Part shown: piece after piece, positions 48,201-59,861 of the stretch | Position numbering within the stretch: position 1 is the first letter of the stretch | How the letters are laid out: every line of letters begins with the position of its first letter | Source of the DNA: Mikania micrantha | Lineage: Eukaryota; Streptophyta; Magnoliopsida; Asterales; Asteraceae | Assembly: GCA_009363875.1 (NCBI GenBank) | Contig: CM018690.1 | Location: 29,744,800-29,808,799, forward strand | Reading direction: 5' to 3' | Length of the DNA stretch: 64,000 bases | Notes under the pieces: model-generated | Told to the model about the DNA's origin: nothing | The model's input: only the letters and a program-made list of their open reading frames with translations | The model's database searches: none | Made by a program: the position numbers and the translations under genes

Positions 48201-48768
48201 GCGAATACATTTATTAAGTTAACATTTCTGAATTAATATTCACGTTTAAGTAATGTTCGTAACCTCACCAACGCGTATTTATTTCCCATTATTTATTAAT
48301 TTTAATATTATCATTTTCCCAAACCAGAACCCACTAAACCCTAGTCACTGACACATCCATGATAGACCGAAATATGCATATATATAGGGCATATGTAAGG
48401 GTCAGTCGCAACTGCCCTAGCCACCGTCCCACCGCTATTTCGATAAACCATGTCCATGGGTCCTTGACTACGTTTAGCAATCAATCCATAAACAACTCCC
48501 AGTTCCATCCCAATACATTCTTAACCATTAATCCATCATCATCAGTAATAAGTAACTGCGATAAACACTACGGGTCTGTTTAGTTGTATCACAACTAAAC
48601 TTCCCGTGGTTTGCGCGTATGATAAATGTGTTACAACATGCATACCAGTATAGTGATAATATCAGTAATGTAAGTCAATAATTTCATAATCATTAATAAT
48701 TAATAAATCTCCGGTCGTAACAGTACATTCGTACGGATGTACGGACGTACGGACAACCGAAAGTACAG
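45206..48768 (-). repeat. 5' LTR of gypsy element, outer end truncated
   Basis: Matches the 3' LTR along its length. At the outer end the 3' LTR continues past AAAGTACAG with TGATGTTACA, whereas this copy passes straight into CGACGACTTATAG of the CACTA subterminal region. The terminal TG and about ten bases are therefore missing. Confidence 0.93.
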
Positions 48769-48915
48769 CGACGACTTATAGCCGCTATAGGCAAAGTTAA
48801 AAAAATTTATCTGAAGGCCTATAGCGACGACATGTCGTCGCTATAGCCTTATCAGTAGGGACGACAGTGATCGTCGCTATAGGTGTCGACGCTATATTTG
48901 AGTTTTCTTGTAGTG

Positions 48916-49787
48916 AAGGTTGGAACCAACCAACACATACACAATATCTTGTAGTAGAATGTCTATCATTCAACATCACATAATCATGAATAGCGATGCT
49001 CAAAGATTGGCGAATCAATCTAGTGAGAATTAGTTGGTTTATTTAAAGAAACTACAAAAAATAACTGATTGCGTATTATATCTCTAAATGAGTCAGGATT
49101 AAGATACTCTGAGGCACCAACGGTACTTTGGTGTGCATGAACTTGATCCTTTAGAGGTACCCCATAGAAATAACTAAAGCATCTTAGGTATTTTAGCTCA
49201 AGTTGAGAATGTAAGCACTAATTAAGATATAAGTACATGAAGTAGTAAACATATAGTAACAATGTAGTTCCTCCAATCAAATCCATCGCCATAGTCTCTA
49301 GTTAAAAGCCTACCCACACAATTACCTCAACTCTCACTTATAAACGGCAAGACCTTGCATTGTATGGTCTTTTTCTACTTCATTTGTTGGATAAACTTAC
49401 AAATTAATTCTTAGATAAACTCGATCACAAATATCCTGCAATTTTTTAATTTTCTGGAATTTTACTCATCGTGGGATATATAGGAAAGCTTTAGATCTTG
49501 AACCCAATGGTATCATGTTCAAAATGAATAAGGATAAAGAACATCGAATTGTAAATCTCCACAAATAGGAGCATGTGGTCCGACCATGTTGTCGTTAGGG
49601 CATGCATCCTTTTACGTAATTAACTATGAATATTCAAGTGATTAGAAAAAGGAGCTTCAGATTGTGTGTGGTTTGAAATAGGAAGAGGGTAAAATAAATT
49701 AAGGAGATTACATATATGTGAAAGTAATTGGTTAATTAAGGAGCTGAGGGAGATGTGATCAGGGTTTTAGTGTCTAGTAGCGATATC
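48916..49787. other. Intergenic, no gene seen
   Basis: Begins with the AAG duplicate of the CACTA target site, then ordinary AT-rich DNA with no supported gene, RNA or repeat. Confidence 0.5.
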
Positions 49788-50745
49788 CACTACTAGAAAA
49801 CACTCAATTTTCCTACAAAATTTTCCAACGACTTACCGACAAACAATATTTCCTACAAATTATAGTAGCAATGATTTTCCGACAAAATAAACAAAAAAAT
49901 ATAACACAAAACTTTCCTTTATAATTCCGACAAAATAGCTACAAACAATAATTTCGCCGGTAAGTAGTCGGTGATTCTATTTAAATTCTGACTCACTACC
50001 GACAAGATTTAATATAATGAGTGATAATAATAAATCTTTTATTTCGTCGGAAAATTGTCGGAAAAATGATAACATTTCAGACTAATTTCCGACAAACAAA
50101 AAAATAGATATTATTGTGCTATATTAAACTAGTTTTAAACAAGAATATGTGACATTTTTTAATCTTTGTCGGGAAATTGTTTACCTTTCCGACAAGTTTC
50201 CCACAAAATTGTTGTTTTTATTATTTTACCTTATCAAACTAATTTTAAATGTAAAGATACGAAAGAAAAAATAATTTCTTACAACTTTCAGACAAAATAA
50301 AAAGATTAGAAGGTGAGGTGATTCTAATTAAATTCTAACTCACTACCGACAAACTACCAACAAGATTTAATATAATGAGTGATAATAATAAATTTTTTAT
50401 TTCGTCGGAAAAAGGATAGCATTTCCGACTAATTTCCGACAAACAAAAAATAGATATTATTGTGCTATATTAAACTAGTTTTAAACAAGAATATGTGACA
50501 TTTTTTTAATCTTTGTCAGAATGTTGTCGGAAAATTGTTTAACTTTCCGACAAGTTTCCCACAAAATTTTTGTTTTTATTATTTTAATTTACCGTATTAA
50601 ACTAATTTTAAATGTAAAAAAACGAAAGAAAAAATAATTTCTGACAACTTTCAGACAAAATAAAAATATTAGAAGGTGATATGATTCTAATTAAATTCTA
50701 ACTCACTACCGACAGCATGTTATCGGAAAAAAACTACATGAATCT
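49788..50745. mobile_element. One-ended CACTA remnant
   Basis: Starts CACTACTAGAAAA and is filled with TTCCGACAAA/TTTGTCGGAA words typical of subterminal repeats. An internal block of about 350 bp (ACTCACCGACAAG-like, ATGAGTGATAATAATAAA, GTGCTATATTAAACTAG) is present twice (from about 49980 and 50335). A matching right terminus CTAGTAGTG was not found, so the right end is deleted. No transposase. Confidence 0.7.
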
Positions 50746-50759
50746 TACTTTTTTACCCA

Positions 50760-51037
50760 TCTACCTATTATAATAAAGGAGTATTTTTAGGAGACACATG
50801 TCGCATTCTGGTGCAATCTGAAATTTTTTTCCCGTCTCTCTCTCCTAATATATATTTATAATTTCTTTAGTAATTAAATTATATGATTAAATATTAAAAA
50901 AAATATGAATCTTCTAATTCTAATATTTTACTATTTATTATAATTTATAAATTATAAAAATATTTCAATTATACTTTATCTTATGATATAATTTTATAAT
51001 AATTCAACCCGTGTAATGCACGGGGTTTTAGGCTAGT
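50760..51037 (+). mobile_element. Non-autonomous Helitron
   Basis: 278 bp beginning TCTACCTATTATAATAAAGG and ending with the hairpin CCCGTG-TAATG-CACGGG, an eleven-base spacer region and the terminal CTAGT. It lies between A (50759) and T (51038), the Helitron insertion rule, with no target duplication. No coding capacity. Small Helitrons of this kind are common in dicot genomes. Confidence 0.85.
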
Positions 51038-52265
51038 TATTTAATACACAAAAAAGAACAAGGGAAAAAATAATTAACTTCACCCTGACAACATGTCAAC
51101 ATAAAAAAAAATCTTTAGGGTGACAAATTTTCAGTAAGACACGTCCAATGTCCCGCCCAAGCTGCGACTATTTGTCTTGACCGGTCAAAAAAAATGTTAC
51201 ATTTTATTATTAATTATTTTTTTTAATTTTGTTGTCCATTAGTGACAAGTCACAAATTACGATTAGGGTAAATAGGTTACGTGCCCACAATTATAGAAAA
51301 TTTAAGCTTTTTATATATTCGTCAATAATCACTGTTGAAATTTAAATGATCGTCGGCAAGTGTCAATCATTGAATTTTATTCAATTAGATATAACATAAA
51401 GATACGAAAGTTTCAATTTTAAATTGAGATACGTCATACGAGATAGGATAAGATTTCCTTCATGTTTTTAAGGTTATCTATACATCGAACAATCTAGTGG
51501 TATGCTTAACTCCCTCCTCCACCCACCTCACAGTGACATATAGGTTAAATAGCGTTAAAATTCTTGAAAATACATGTGATAACAAAACTTAAAAGATTTA
51601 GTGTTAGCAACGTACATAATTATCATCATATTCAATATATTCTAAAATTAACAAAGCTAAAGTAAGATGTAAGAAAGATAAGATGCAGACAACATTACAT
51701 ATTTACATATATCTCGAGCTGGCAAATTGGGTACCTGTTAATATACGATTAAACTTGTTTAACAAAAATTTTACTATTTATGTTTTTTTTATATAATAAA
51801 AATTAAGAGGCTATAGGTCATCATTTTTCTTTTTTTTTTTTAACATAAAATATAGAACTAATCTGTTTAAATCACCAAAACAAGTGTTAAACAAGTCGTT
51901 TTCATGTTTTATATTTGCATTAATCGCATAATCTGAAACATGTTAGACTCGTTAACACCCGTTATACTAACCTTACATGTACCTTGTAAAAATGGTTACT
52001 TCCAAATTCACTAGCAACGTTAAACCTTAACAAAAAGACAACTTTGTAAAGCTGAAAAGTAAAAGGCTTTTCTTGTGACAATTTGTCATTGCTTACGCAA
52101 TATTATAAAAGTATATAAAAAAAATAACAACTATAAGACAAGAGATATCATGTATACACATAATTGACGTCTTACTCATGATTAATTGAATAAACTAACC
52201 ATCAAACTATTCATGGTTCAGATCACCAAATCATAAGGTTCAATTCATAGAAAAATTAATATCTC
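51038..52265 (+). promoter_or_regulatory. Upstream region of the P450 gene
   Basis: AT-rich flank with no other gene. A TATA box (TATATAAAA, 52112-52120) stands about 150 bp before the ATG, a normal plant distance. No further element is claimed. Confidence 0.45.
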
Positions 52266-55158
52266 ATGGATCCATTCTCCTTCCTACAAAATTACACTCT
52301 GATCATAGCTGCAGCTTCAGCTCTAACTCTAGCCCTTTACTTCTTATTGTTGACTCCTAAAACCACAAAACACAGGGCTATACCTGAAGCAAGTGGTGCG
52401 TGGCCTATAGTTGGTCACTTCAACCTTTTTAGAGGTTCATCGGACCTTCCCCACCGAACCTTGGCAGCCTTAGCAGTCAAACATGGACCCATCTTTACTG
52501 TCCGGCTAGGCATCCATAGAGTCTTGGTTGTGCATAATTGGCAATTAGCTAAGGAGATTTTCACTACCCATGATGTAATTATATCCAATCGTCCAAACTA
52601 TCTAGCATCTAAGATCTTGGGGTCTAACTACGGGATGTTTGCTTTTGCACCTTACGGTTCATATTGGCGAGAAATGCGTAGGATCATTTCGGTCGAGCTG
52701 TTATCAAGTCGTCGACTTGAGCAGCTTAGGCATGTTCGATCATCCGAACTTGATAACTCGATTAAAAACTTGTATGAGCTTTGGAGGGAGAAAAGGGATG
52801 ATCAAAGAAAGGTGTTGGTGGAAATGAAGACATGGTTTGGGGAAATTAACATGAACTTGATTCTTAGAATGGTTACTGGAAGACGGTTCAGTGGAGCGAC
52901 AAGTAGCGACGAAGAAGCGAAAGAGATGAAAAGATGTCGTGAAGTTATGAGGGAGTTTTTTCGTTTCTTGGGGCTTTTTGTAGCGGCTGATGTGCTTCCT
53001 TTTCTTGGATGGTTTGATCTTGGTGGCCATGAGAAGGCGATGAAGCGAGTCGCATGCGAAATCGATGGTATGGTGGGAAAATGGTTAGATGAACATCGTA
53101 ATAAGAGGAATTATGAAGGTGTTGAGGAGAAAGATTTCATGGATGTGATGATATCGGCTGTTGAAACAGAAGGCCTAAATGAATATGATTCTGATACTGT
53201 TATCAAGTCAACAGCCATGGTATGTTACACTTCTTTTTTTTTCAACTGTTTTTGTCCAGCTAATATATATTCACCAAGCCATCATAAACGATCTCAAACC
53301 TGAGTTTCTTTTTTTTTTTTTTCCTTTCAAACAGGTGTTAATAGAAAACTTATTTACTAAATTGATGCTGTTGAAAAAATATTTATCAAAAATAATGTGT
53401 TAGAAAGTAATTCCAATTTGGTAAATATCAATGTTGTACAAATCGCTAGTCACTAGTCGGTCGGTGGGGTGAGGACTAGGGATTAATCGACCAACTATTC
53501 GACCTAATCGGATAGTCGGGCCTAGTCGGCCTTAGGGGACTAACGATTAATCGGCCAACTAATCGGCCTAATCGGATAGTCGGGCCTAGTCGGTTTTAGG
53601 GAACTAACGATTAATCGGCTTAGTCGGGGATTTTTACAACCATGGTAAATATATATATATATATATTTTAAACCACTATTTTGGTAAATATATTTTCAAC
53701 AACTCCGATTTGATAATTAAATTTTGCATCAACACCTATTTGAAAAAAGAAAAAAAAAAAACTGATTAAAACCTTAGACCTTAAAGAAGATTCACCACTA
53801 AAACTCCAAATGGCTACTGTTGTTGGATTCAACTTAATTAACCTATGACCCACTTCGAAAATAAATGATTGGGATTCAGGCTATTGTAAAGCTTAAGGGT
53901 TGTTTGACAGTCATTAGCTAAAATTATTCGTTTCATCTGGAAAAACATTTCTAAATCAATCACTTAGTCTGCCTTTTAATCTCTAAGCTTTAAACAAAGT
54001 CTGAATTATTCATACCTTTATTTAATGAACCAAACAACCCTTAGTTGGGTCTGGTTTTGTATGATTGATCCGTTTGTATATTGGTTCAAGCCCCAAATCA
54101 CACACAAACAAATACTTACAAACCAGAAGTTTTTCTTATATTTTAACTTTCTTACTTACTTGAACAAAAGACATACTAACTTTTATAATGAAAACAAACA
54201 AAGCACTAACCCATGTTTGACCCACTACTCCTACAACTTAGACTCACTACTTGCATAAATCTAAACCTACCCATTATCTAATTAAACACTTAAAAAAATG
54301 TGATGAAATTAAAACCACCCATAACCGGACCTATCATGATCAATCTTACATTGTACCCTTAGCATTTTCCTAGCTTTATAAAAAATTAATTGGTTTAGAT
54401 ATTTAATTTCAAAGACTGTTTTCGGTCCTTAAGATTCCATATACGGTCTATTACATGTGCACAAAAAAAATGAAGCAAATTTGATTGTGTAACATTTAAT
54501 GGCATGAGTGATCGTACATTAAGTATTGCAGGTTCTAATTGCAAGCAGTGCAGATACAACAACTGTGATGCTAACATGGACTCTATGTCTATTATTAAAC
54601 AATCCTCATTCTCTCAAAAAAACACAAGAAGAACTTGACAAAGTTGTAGGAAGGGACAGACAAGTAAACGAATCCGATATCACGAATCTAGTCTACCTAC
54701 AAGCGGTGATAAAGGAAACACTGCGATTATACCCAGCGGGTCGTCTTGGAGGTGCAAGACAATTTTCAGAAGATTGCACTGTTGCAGGCTATCATGTTCC
54801 AAAAGGCACATGGTTGTTCTCCAACTTGTGGAAGCTTCAACAGGACCCAGACATATGGTCAAACCCATCTGAGTTTAGGCCCGAGAGATTCCTAGAAGAG
54901 ACTCATAAGCATGTTGATGTTAAAGGTGCACATTTTGAGTTGATCCCGTTTGGTGCTGGGAGGAGGTTTTGTCCAGGGATAGCTTTGGCACTTCAAGTGC
55001 TACATATGGTTGTAGCCACTTTGCTACAACATTTTGATATAAGTACACCAGATGGTGCACCGGTTGACATGGCTGAGACAGCTGGAATGACCAATGCCAA
55101 GGCATCTCCCCTTGAAGTTTTAATTTCTCCAAGAATGTCATCTAATGCTATTTGGTGA
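52266..55158 (+). CDS. Cytochrome P450, CYP82 family-like
   Basis: Two exons (52266-53219 and 54532-55158) joined by a phase-0 intron of 1312 bp give 526 aa, the usual P450 length. Seen: N-terminal membrane anchor (about 8-30), proline hinge (IPEASGAWPIVGH), the C-helix WREMRR, I-helix ASSADTTT (322-329), ExxR as ETLR (380-383), FRPERF (433-438) and the haem loop PFGAGRRFCPG with C465. The I-helix has serine where (A/G)G is usual before x-D-T, an oddity that may affect the oxygen pocket. The intron position and HFELIPFGAGRRFCPG fit plant CYP82 enzymes, ER-bound monooxygenases of specialised metabolism (alkaloids, coumarins, terpenes, flavonoids). The substrate cannot be told. No stops or frameshifts. 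No biosynthetic partner genes are in the window. Confidence 0.9.
53465..53640. repeat. 64-bp tandem repeat in P450 intron
   Basis: CCTAATCGGATAGTCGGGCC occurs at 53503 and 53567, with the neighbouring GACTAACGATTAATCGGC also repeated; about two and a half units. It is distinctly richer in GC than the rest of the intron. Confidence 0.85.
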
Positions 55159-55352
55159 GCATGCAAGTGCCTATCATTAGGAATCATTTGTAAACGAAAC
55201 AAACAAACATAGCTAATAAAATAAAGATATTTAAGATTGCGGATAAGATCGATACATATCCTTTGGAGCATTATAGTTAGCATCTAGCTAGCTAGTACAT
55301 TCTAGATTCTAGATAATGTCTTTCTACTAAACTAGTTGATTATTTCCACTAG

Positions 55353-55467
55353 CATTACACCAAATAAGCCCTTTTGCAACAACAGTCGTTTCTATAGCAC
55401 CACAAAATCGTTGGTATATCACAACAAAATCGTCGTTATAGCCTATTTGATGATTTTCTTGCAGTGC
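55353..55467. mobile_element. Mini CACTA-like remnant
   Basis: About 115 bp with a right end TTTTCTTGCAGTG close to the CACTA terminus TTTTCTTGTAGTG and inner TCGTCGTTATAGCC words like those of the element at 34518. The left end (CATTACACCAAA) is degenerate. It lies about 200 bp after the P450 stop, within its probable 3' flank. Confidence 0.45.
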
Positions 55468-55924
55468 AGCAGAAAAATGATTTGTTTTTAGTTTAGTTTT
55501 TTGATTTTGACTAAAATGCATAAATTCCATGAACAAACAACGAAAAATCATAATAGATGCAATAAATTTATATTTAAAATTCTAAATGGTCGAATTTAGT
55601 AACCTTGAGCAGGTTTGTGGAACGAATTGAATGATGTAAGTATGTAACACTTGTTGGACAAATTGAATAAATAATGTTCCAATTAACAAATAATGTTCCA
55701 GTTTGTTGATTTTTCTTTTGCCGTTCTTCTAAAAAAAATATAATCAATAGATTAATGTTTAAAATGTTGAATTAATGGCCAGAATTTAGTAACCTTGAAC
55801 ATTTAATCTTGCGACATACGTGTAAGAAAAATTTTGTTGATTTAATTGAATGAGTTAAAAGAGAGTTATTGAAGTAATTAATTGAATGAATGTTAAAGAA
55901 CTTAAATGACACTTTATGTCCTGA

Positions 55925-56160
55925 AAAGCCAACCTATGGTTAGGGCTTTTACCATTCGAGGGTTCGAATCCAACTCGGGACAAGTTTGAAGAACACCAGG
56001 TGAATGGTCCGCTTATGGTTTATCTTAATTTCAATTCTGATGGGTGGCGAACATTTACCCATTCCATAAGGTTTTTTACGAATTAGATGTCGTCGTAGAT
56101 TCTCACAGAAATCGAGTAGTCGACCTTACTTATAGACTGCGAAAGTATCATCGTTTCTTT
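55925..56160 (+). mobile_element. tRNA-derived SINE
   Basis: B box GGTTCGAATCC (55961-55971) with a degenerate A box (ATGGTTAGGGC) about 20 bases upstream. The body (GGGTGGCGAACATTTACCC, GAAATCGAGTAGTCGACC) resembles that of the copy at 26997, so they are likely one family. No acceptor stem, so not a tRNA gene. Confidence 0.65.
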
Positions 56161-59100
56161 TATGAAGCGGTTTAACACAACCGCTCCAAATCAAAATACC
56201 AAACTCAATTACTAATTACTTTTGTAGCAGTGTCATGCTAAATTGGTTGCTGCCTAAATTAAAGCTTGGATTCAATAATAAACCATACATGTTGTAATTT
56301 ATGTGATGTTATTATAAAGTACTTTAGACTCTAGAGATGTATACATAGTTACAAGGATTTCATTTGAGCTGCCGGCCATTCCTATTTGTCAAGTCACATT
56401 ACTATCTCTTTTAAAAACCATCGGAGGAATAGTAATGGTTGTATTTGCCCCATCTCTTGTCCGATCCGATCCATTTACTACCCGTGGATAAAATAAGGGT
56501 TTACTGGGGAAGATGACAAACACCAGGAAAATATGAACATCATCGGCGACGATGACACAGTTTCTTCGACGAGGCTTCTGATGTTCGATAATGATGAAAG
56601 AGTTGATGATTTAGGTTTTGGATTGTGCAGCTATATATCTCTCTCTAATCTTTTTTTGCTTGGTCCAAGCGATAAAGAAGAACTGGGGTTTCGATGAAGG
56701 CTTTCTAGCGGCGACCGGAAGAGGAGACCATAAACGGCGATGGCAATACACTGTCGTCTTCTTATGCTCTGCACCTTCGTCTTTCTCTTCTTCATTTAGG
56801 GTTATCACTAGGTATAAACAGTATATTACACATATCTTCCTCTATGATGGTTTTTCTATCAGGCTTCTATGTGTGTGCCTCCTCTTTGTTTATCAGACAT
56901 CAATTTCATTGTGCATGTATGCTTTCCGATTGCATCTGCTTTGTTGTTTTTTGTCATCACTTTAACTATTTATTCTTATGCAATTTTGGGGTATTTTAGT
57001 TGTTGAATAGGTTATTGATTTGCTTTTTCATTGCATTCTGTTTCATATGATTTGGTTGTATATCTCATCTTAAGTTGGTAAATATGAATTACGTTTTTTT
57101 TATTTTTTATGTTTGCTCTATGAATGTCTTTTTTGGTGCTTCTATTTCTAGAGCGGTTATAACCTCTCTCAGGCGATATATATTCAGGGCTATGATAATT
57201 GAATGTTTTCTGAGTCTAAATCAGGATTAGATCCAAGCCTTGCGTGGCTCAACTGTTGCTGCCATGCTGCTCTAATCCTTTTGCTGAGATAATTAGTTGG
57301 GTCTGAGCTCTGTAAACATTTTATGTATTGCATAAAGTGTTTGGGTCTCCTTCTGGCTGGTACTTGACAAAGTGTTTACTTAGTTGGCTTTCTTTTGGCT
57401 TTGTTTTTGCAGGGTTAGGTTCACATTCTTTCTCAGATTGTTTCCTACTGCGTTTCTTCTTTGTTGAATAGGTATGGTGATTCATGTTCTAGCATCTTGG
57501 ATTTTTGTTTGGTTTGTTAATGCGTTCTTTGTATTCGTTCAATTTGTGTGCTGCATTGTGGGTGTTATCAGACTATTGACTCTGTGTTTTGTTTATGTGC
57601 CTTTCATCGGGGCTTTATGTGTTGTTTATAGGCGTCCTTACATACGATCTGAATATCACTTAGTTGGCTTTTGGCCATCCCCTAATCTTTCGTGATATGT
57701 TGTAACATAACTCGGTGTCTTAAAAGGGTTTTTTTCCTAACATTATCTCATGTCTCTTCTTTATGTTAGTTTTTGTTACTTTTTAATTATACCAAGACTT
57801 ATTAGCATATCAACATGGCTTTTGCAAATATTTGTACATTTTAACTCTGATTTGATTATGGCTCTCTTTGTTAGGATTTCTTATCTATGTCTGTTTGGTG
57901 TTGGAACTTTTGTTTATCTTTTTAAACTCTCTTTGTTCAATTTAAAGATTGATGGGGAAAAAAAGATGTGTTAATGAGACTCAGATTTGATTGTTAAATC
58001 TGTTTGTATAACTGACATGGTGGTTTTTAGGTTCTAGGCTGATGGAGTTTGTGAAGACAAGGTCCCTCTTTATAAATTATTAATTTGAAGATACATCATG
58101 ATATGGATAATCTAAAAGTTTCTGTTATCAATCGGGACATGGTATGAAGAAAAAAAAGTGAAGGCTGATAATTTTTGGTATTATATATTTAGTTATTCAC
58201 CTCATAGTCTCATCTTCAAATCTGCATGTCAAGGAAACAATTTACTTTTGCAATTTGCATTTACAGTATGTATTATTTTAATAAATATGATCGATTGTTC
58301 CATGTTTGCTCTTATATCTATATATATAAAATATCCATCACTGCCCCATTTCTTACCAAAATCTCATGATCTAATTAACTATTTCTACATTATCACTGTT
58401 TGAACAGATACATCTATCTTAAGATCTATAAAAGTAACTACATTTCTTATCTTAACAATAGAGAACAAATTGAAGTTACTTTATTGGAAGAAGTCATCCT
58501 TTTGGTAGATAGGACATGATAACATCGCTCAGTCTTGAAGTTTTGAGGTTAGTAACCACATAAACACGGAAAGACACATAAATATAATTTTTTAATAACT
58601 ATCAATGAGTATTGTAATAGGAAATATTTAACTGGTTTCCAGGTGAGTGGCTCGCATGCATGTTGACGGTGAGCATAGATGTTGCAGCCTACAACAAAGA
58701 GATCCAGATGAGCTTGCTGCAAGTAAAAACACAACTCCTAAACTTGAAAACCCTTAATAACTAATGCAACTTTTTGTATACATATAAGGCCAACATATAA
58801 TTTACACAAAACTACTCAGAGGATATAAAATTCCATTGAGAATACACTCTACAGCGATCGTGTTCTCTACCCTAAATGGATACATGTGTGTAGAACACGA
58901 CAAGATGGAGCCCAAATATTGTTAACCGCCATTTACTCTAAACAATTAATAACAACATGCCAATGAAATTCTTGATAATGTCATAAACCTAGAGCTATTA
59001 TCGCACTGCCACCACTGTGTACAACACAACACCAACATTGGTGGCAATCTTTGATGCTGTTTTGATATGGTTGTTGAACGAGAATACACGTACGCAAACA

Positions 59101-59861
59101 TGTTACTCAGGCCCTTGCTGTCAATCAAAGGGTAGACAAGGATCTACCAACTGCAGCAAAGCAACAACATTACAAAGTTCAAGGTTAACCGCATTTTCTG
59201 GAACATTGCACCTCTGTAATAACATCAAGCACACCACCAACAGACACAATCTCAGTAGATACTCAAACAAGTACAACTCCAAAGATGCCTATACCTAATA
59301 GTCACACCACTTACATCAACCAAATGACAACTTTTCTAATGTCATCAGGTAATTTGTCCTACTTTCTCGAAAAAAAAAAAATTTTAGTGCATACTATGAC
59401 ACCTGTCTTTTGCAGCCGAATCAATCAGTGACACCAAGAATCTATGGTGTATGGATTGATCACAAGAAATGCATTAGGCATGCGACCTCAAAAGCACTAC
59501 ATATTTTGAACTATTGTAACAAATGTCTTTCCTGTATTACATATAACTGTTGACAGTAGTAATGTTTTTGATAAACAACTAATATAGCGTATGTAGATTG
59601 GTTATAAAACGCTATTGCTCACAGATTAAGCGCGCCGCATCGTGCGCTGATCCAACCTAGTTTATTGTTAATATATATAGAATCCTATTAAAACTGTCAT
59701 CAAGAAAGTCCAAGCATGTCTATTATTCTCTTTATGGTCCAACGTGGTGGCTGATTAGTTTATATTATCTGTATTTTTGACGTATATACACATAGGTTCA
59801 AAGATCATTATATTAATTACACTAATTCATTTATCGTAAAAGAGGTGTGTCGTTTAGTTTG
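56161..59861. other. Intergenic, no supported gene
   Basis: A 3.7 kb stretch. 56480-58000 is T-rich on the plus strand with splice-like pieces and short hydrophobic frames and might be a non-coding transcript or decayed gene. 58900-59400 has a weak protein-like texture that I cannot assign. A Helitron-like 3' terminus ends at 59661. Nothing else can be supported. Confidence 0.45.
59629..59661 (+). mobile_element. Candidate Helitron 3' terminus
   Basis: A hairpin (AGCGCGC-CGCATC-GTGCGCT, seven pairs with one wobble) is followed after eight bases by CTAGT and then T, the Helitron 3' layout. No 5' TC end was found, so the extent is unknown. Confidence 0.4.

Larger units (their letters stand above)
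35520..48768 (-). mobile_element. Ty3/gypsy LTR retrotransposon, near complete
   Basis: A 13.2 kb element in minus orientation: 5' LTR 45206-48768, primer site 45190-45202, 5' leader to 43684, gag-protease 43683-41794, reverse transcriptase to integrase 41793-39124, purine tract from 39098, 3' LTR 39089-35520. The LTRs are about 99.4% identical (roughly twenty differences noticed by eye), so insertion is recent. The outer end of the 5' LTR lacks its last ten or so bases and no target duplication is found, so the junction with the CACTA host was altered after or during insertion. The C-terminal chromodomain-like tail suggests a chromovirus of the Del/Tekay kind (inference). Confidence 0.93.
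34518..48915. mobile_element. Non-autonomous CACTA transposon with nested gypsy element
   Basis: The left end reads CACTACAAGAA (34518) and the right end TTCTTGTAGTG (ending 48915), flanked by the 3-bp duplication AAG on both sides. Subterminal repeats of CTATAGCGACGAC and its complement are dense at both ends (34540-34710 and 48768-48890), as in En/Spm-type elements. Removing the inserted gypsy element leaves only about 1.15 kb of CACTA sequence with no transposase, so it must be mobilised in trans. The interior includes ACATAC microsatellite repeats (35250-35360). Confidence 0.92.

Noticed and set aside
57474..57974. Hydrophobic membrane proteins of 73-74 aa
   Set aside because: They lie in T-rich DNA where any frame looks hydrophobic; no conserved motif, start context or splice support.
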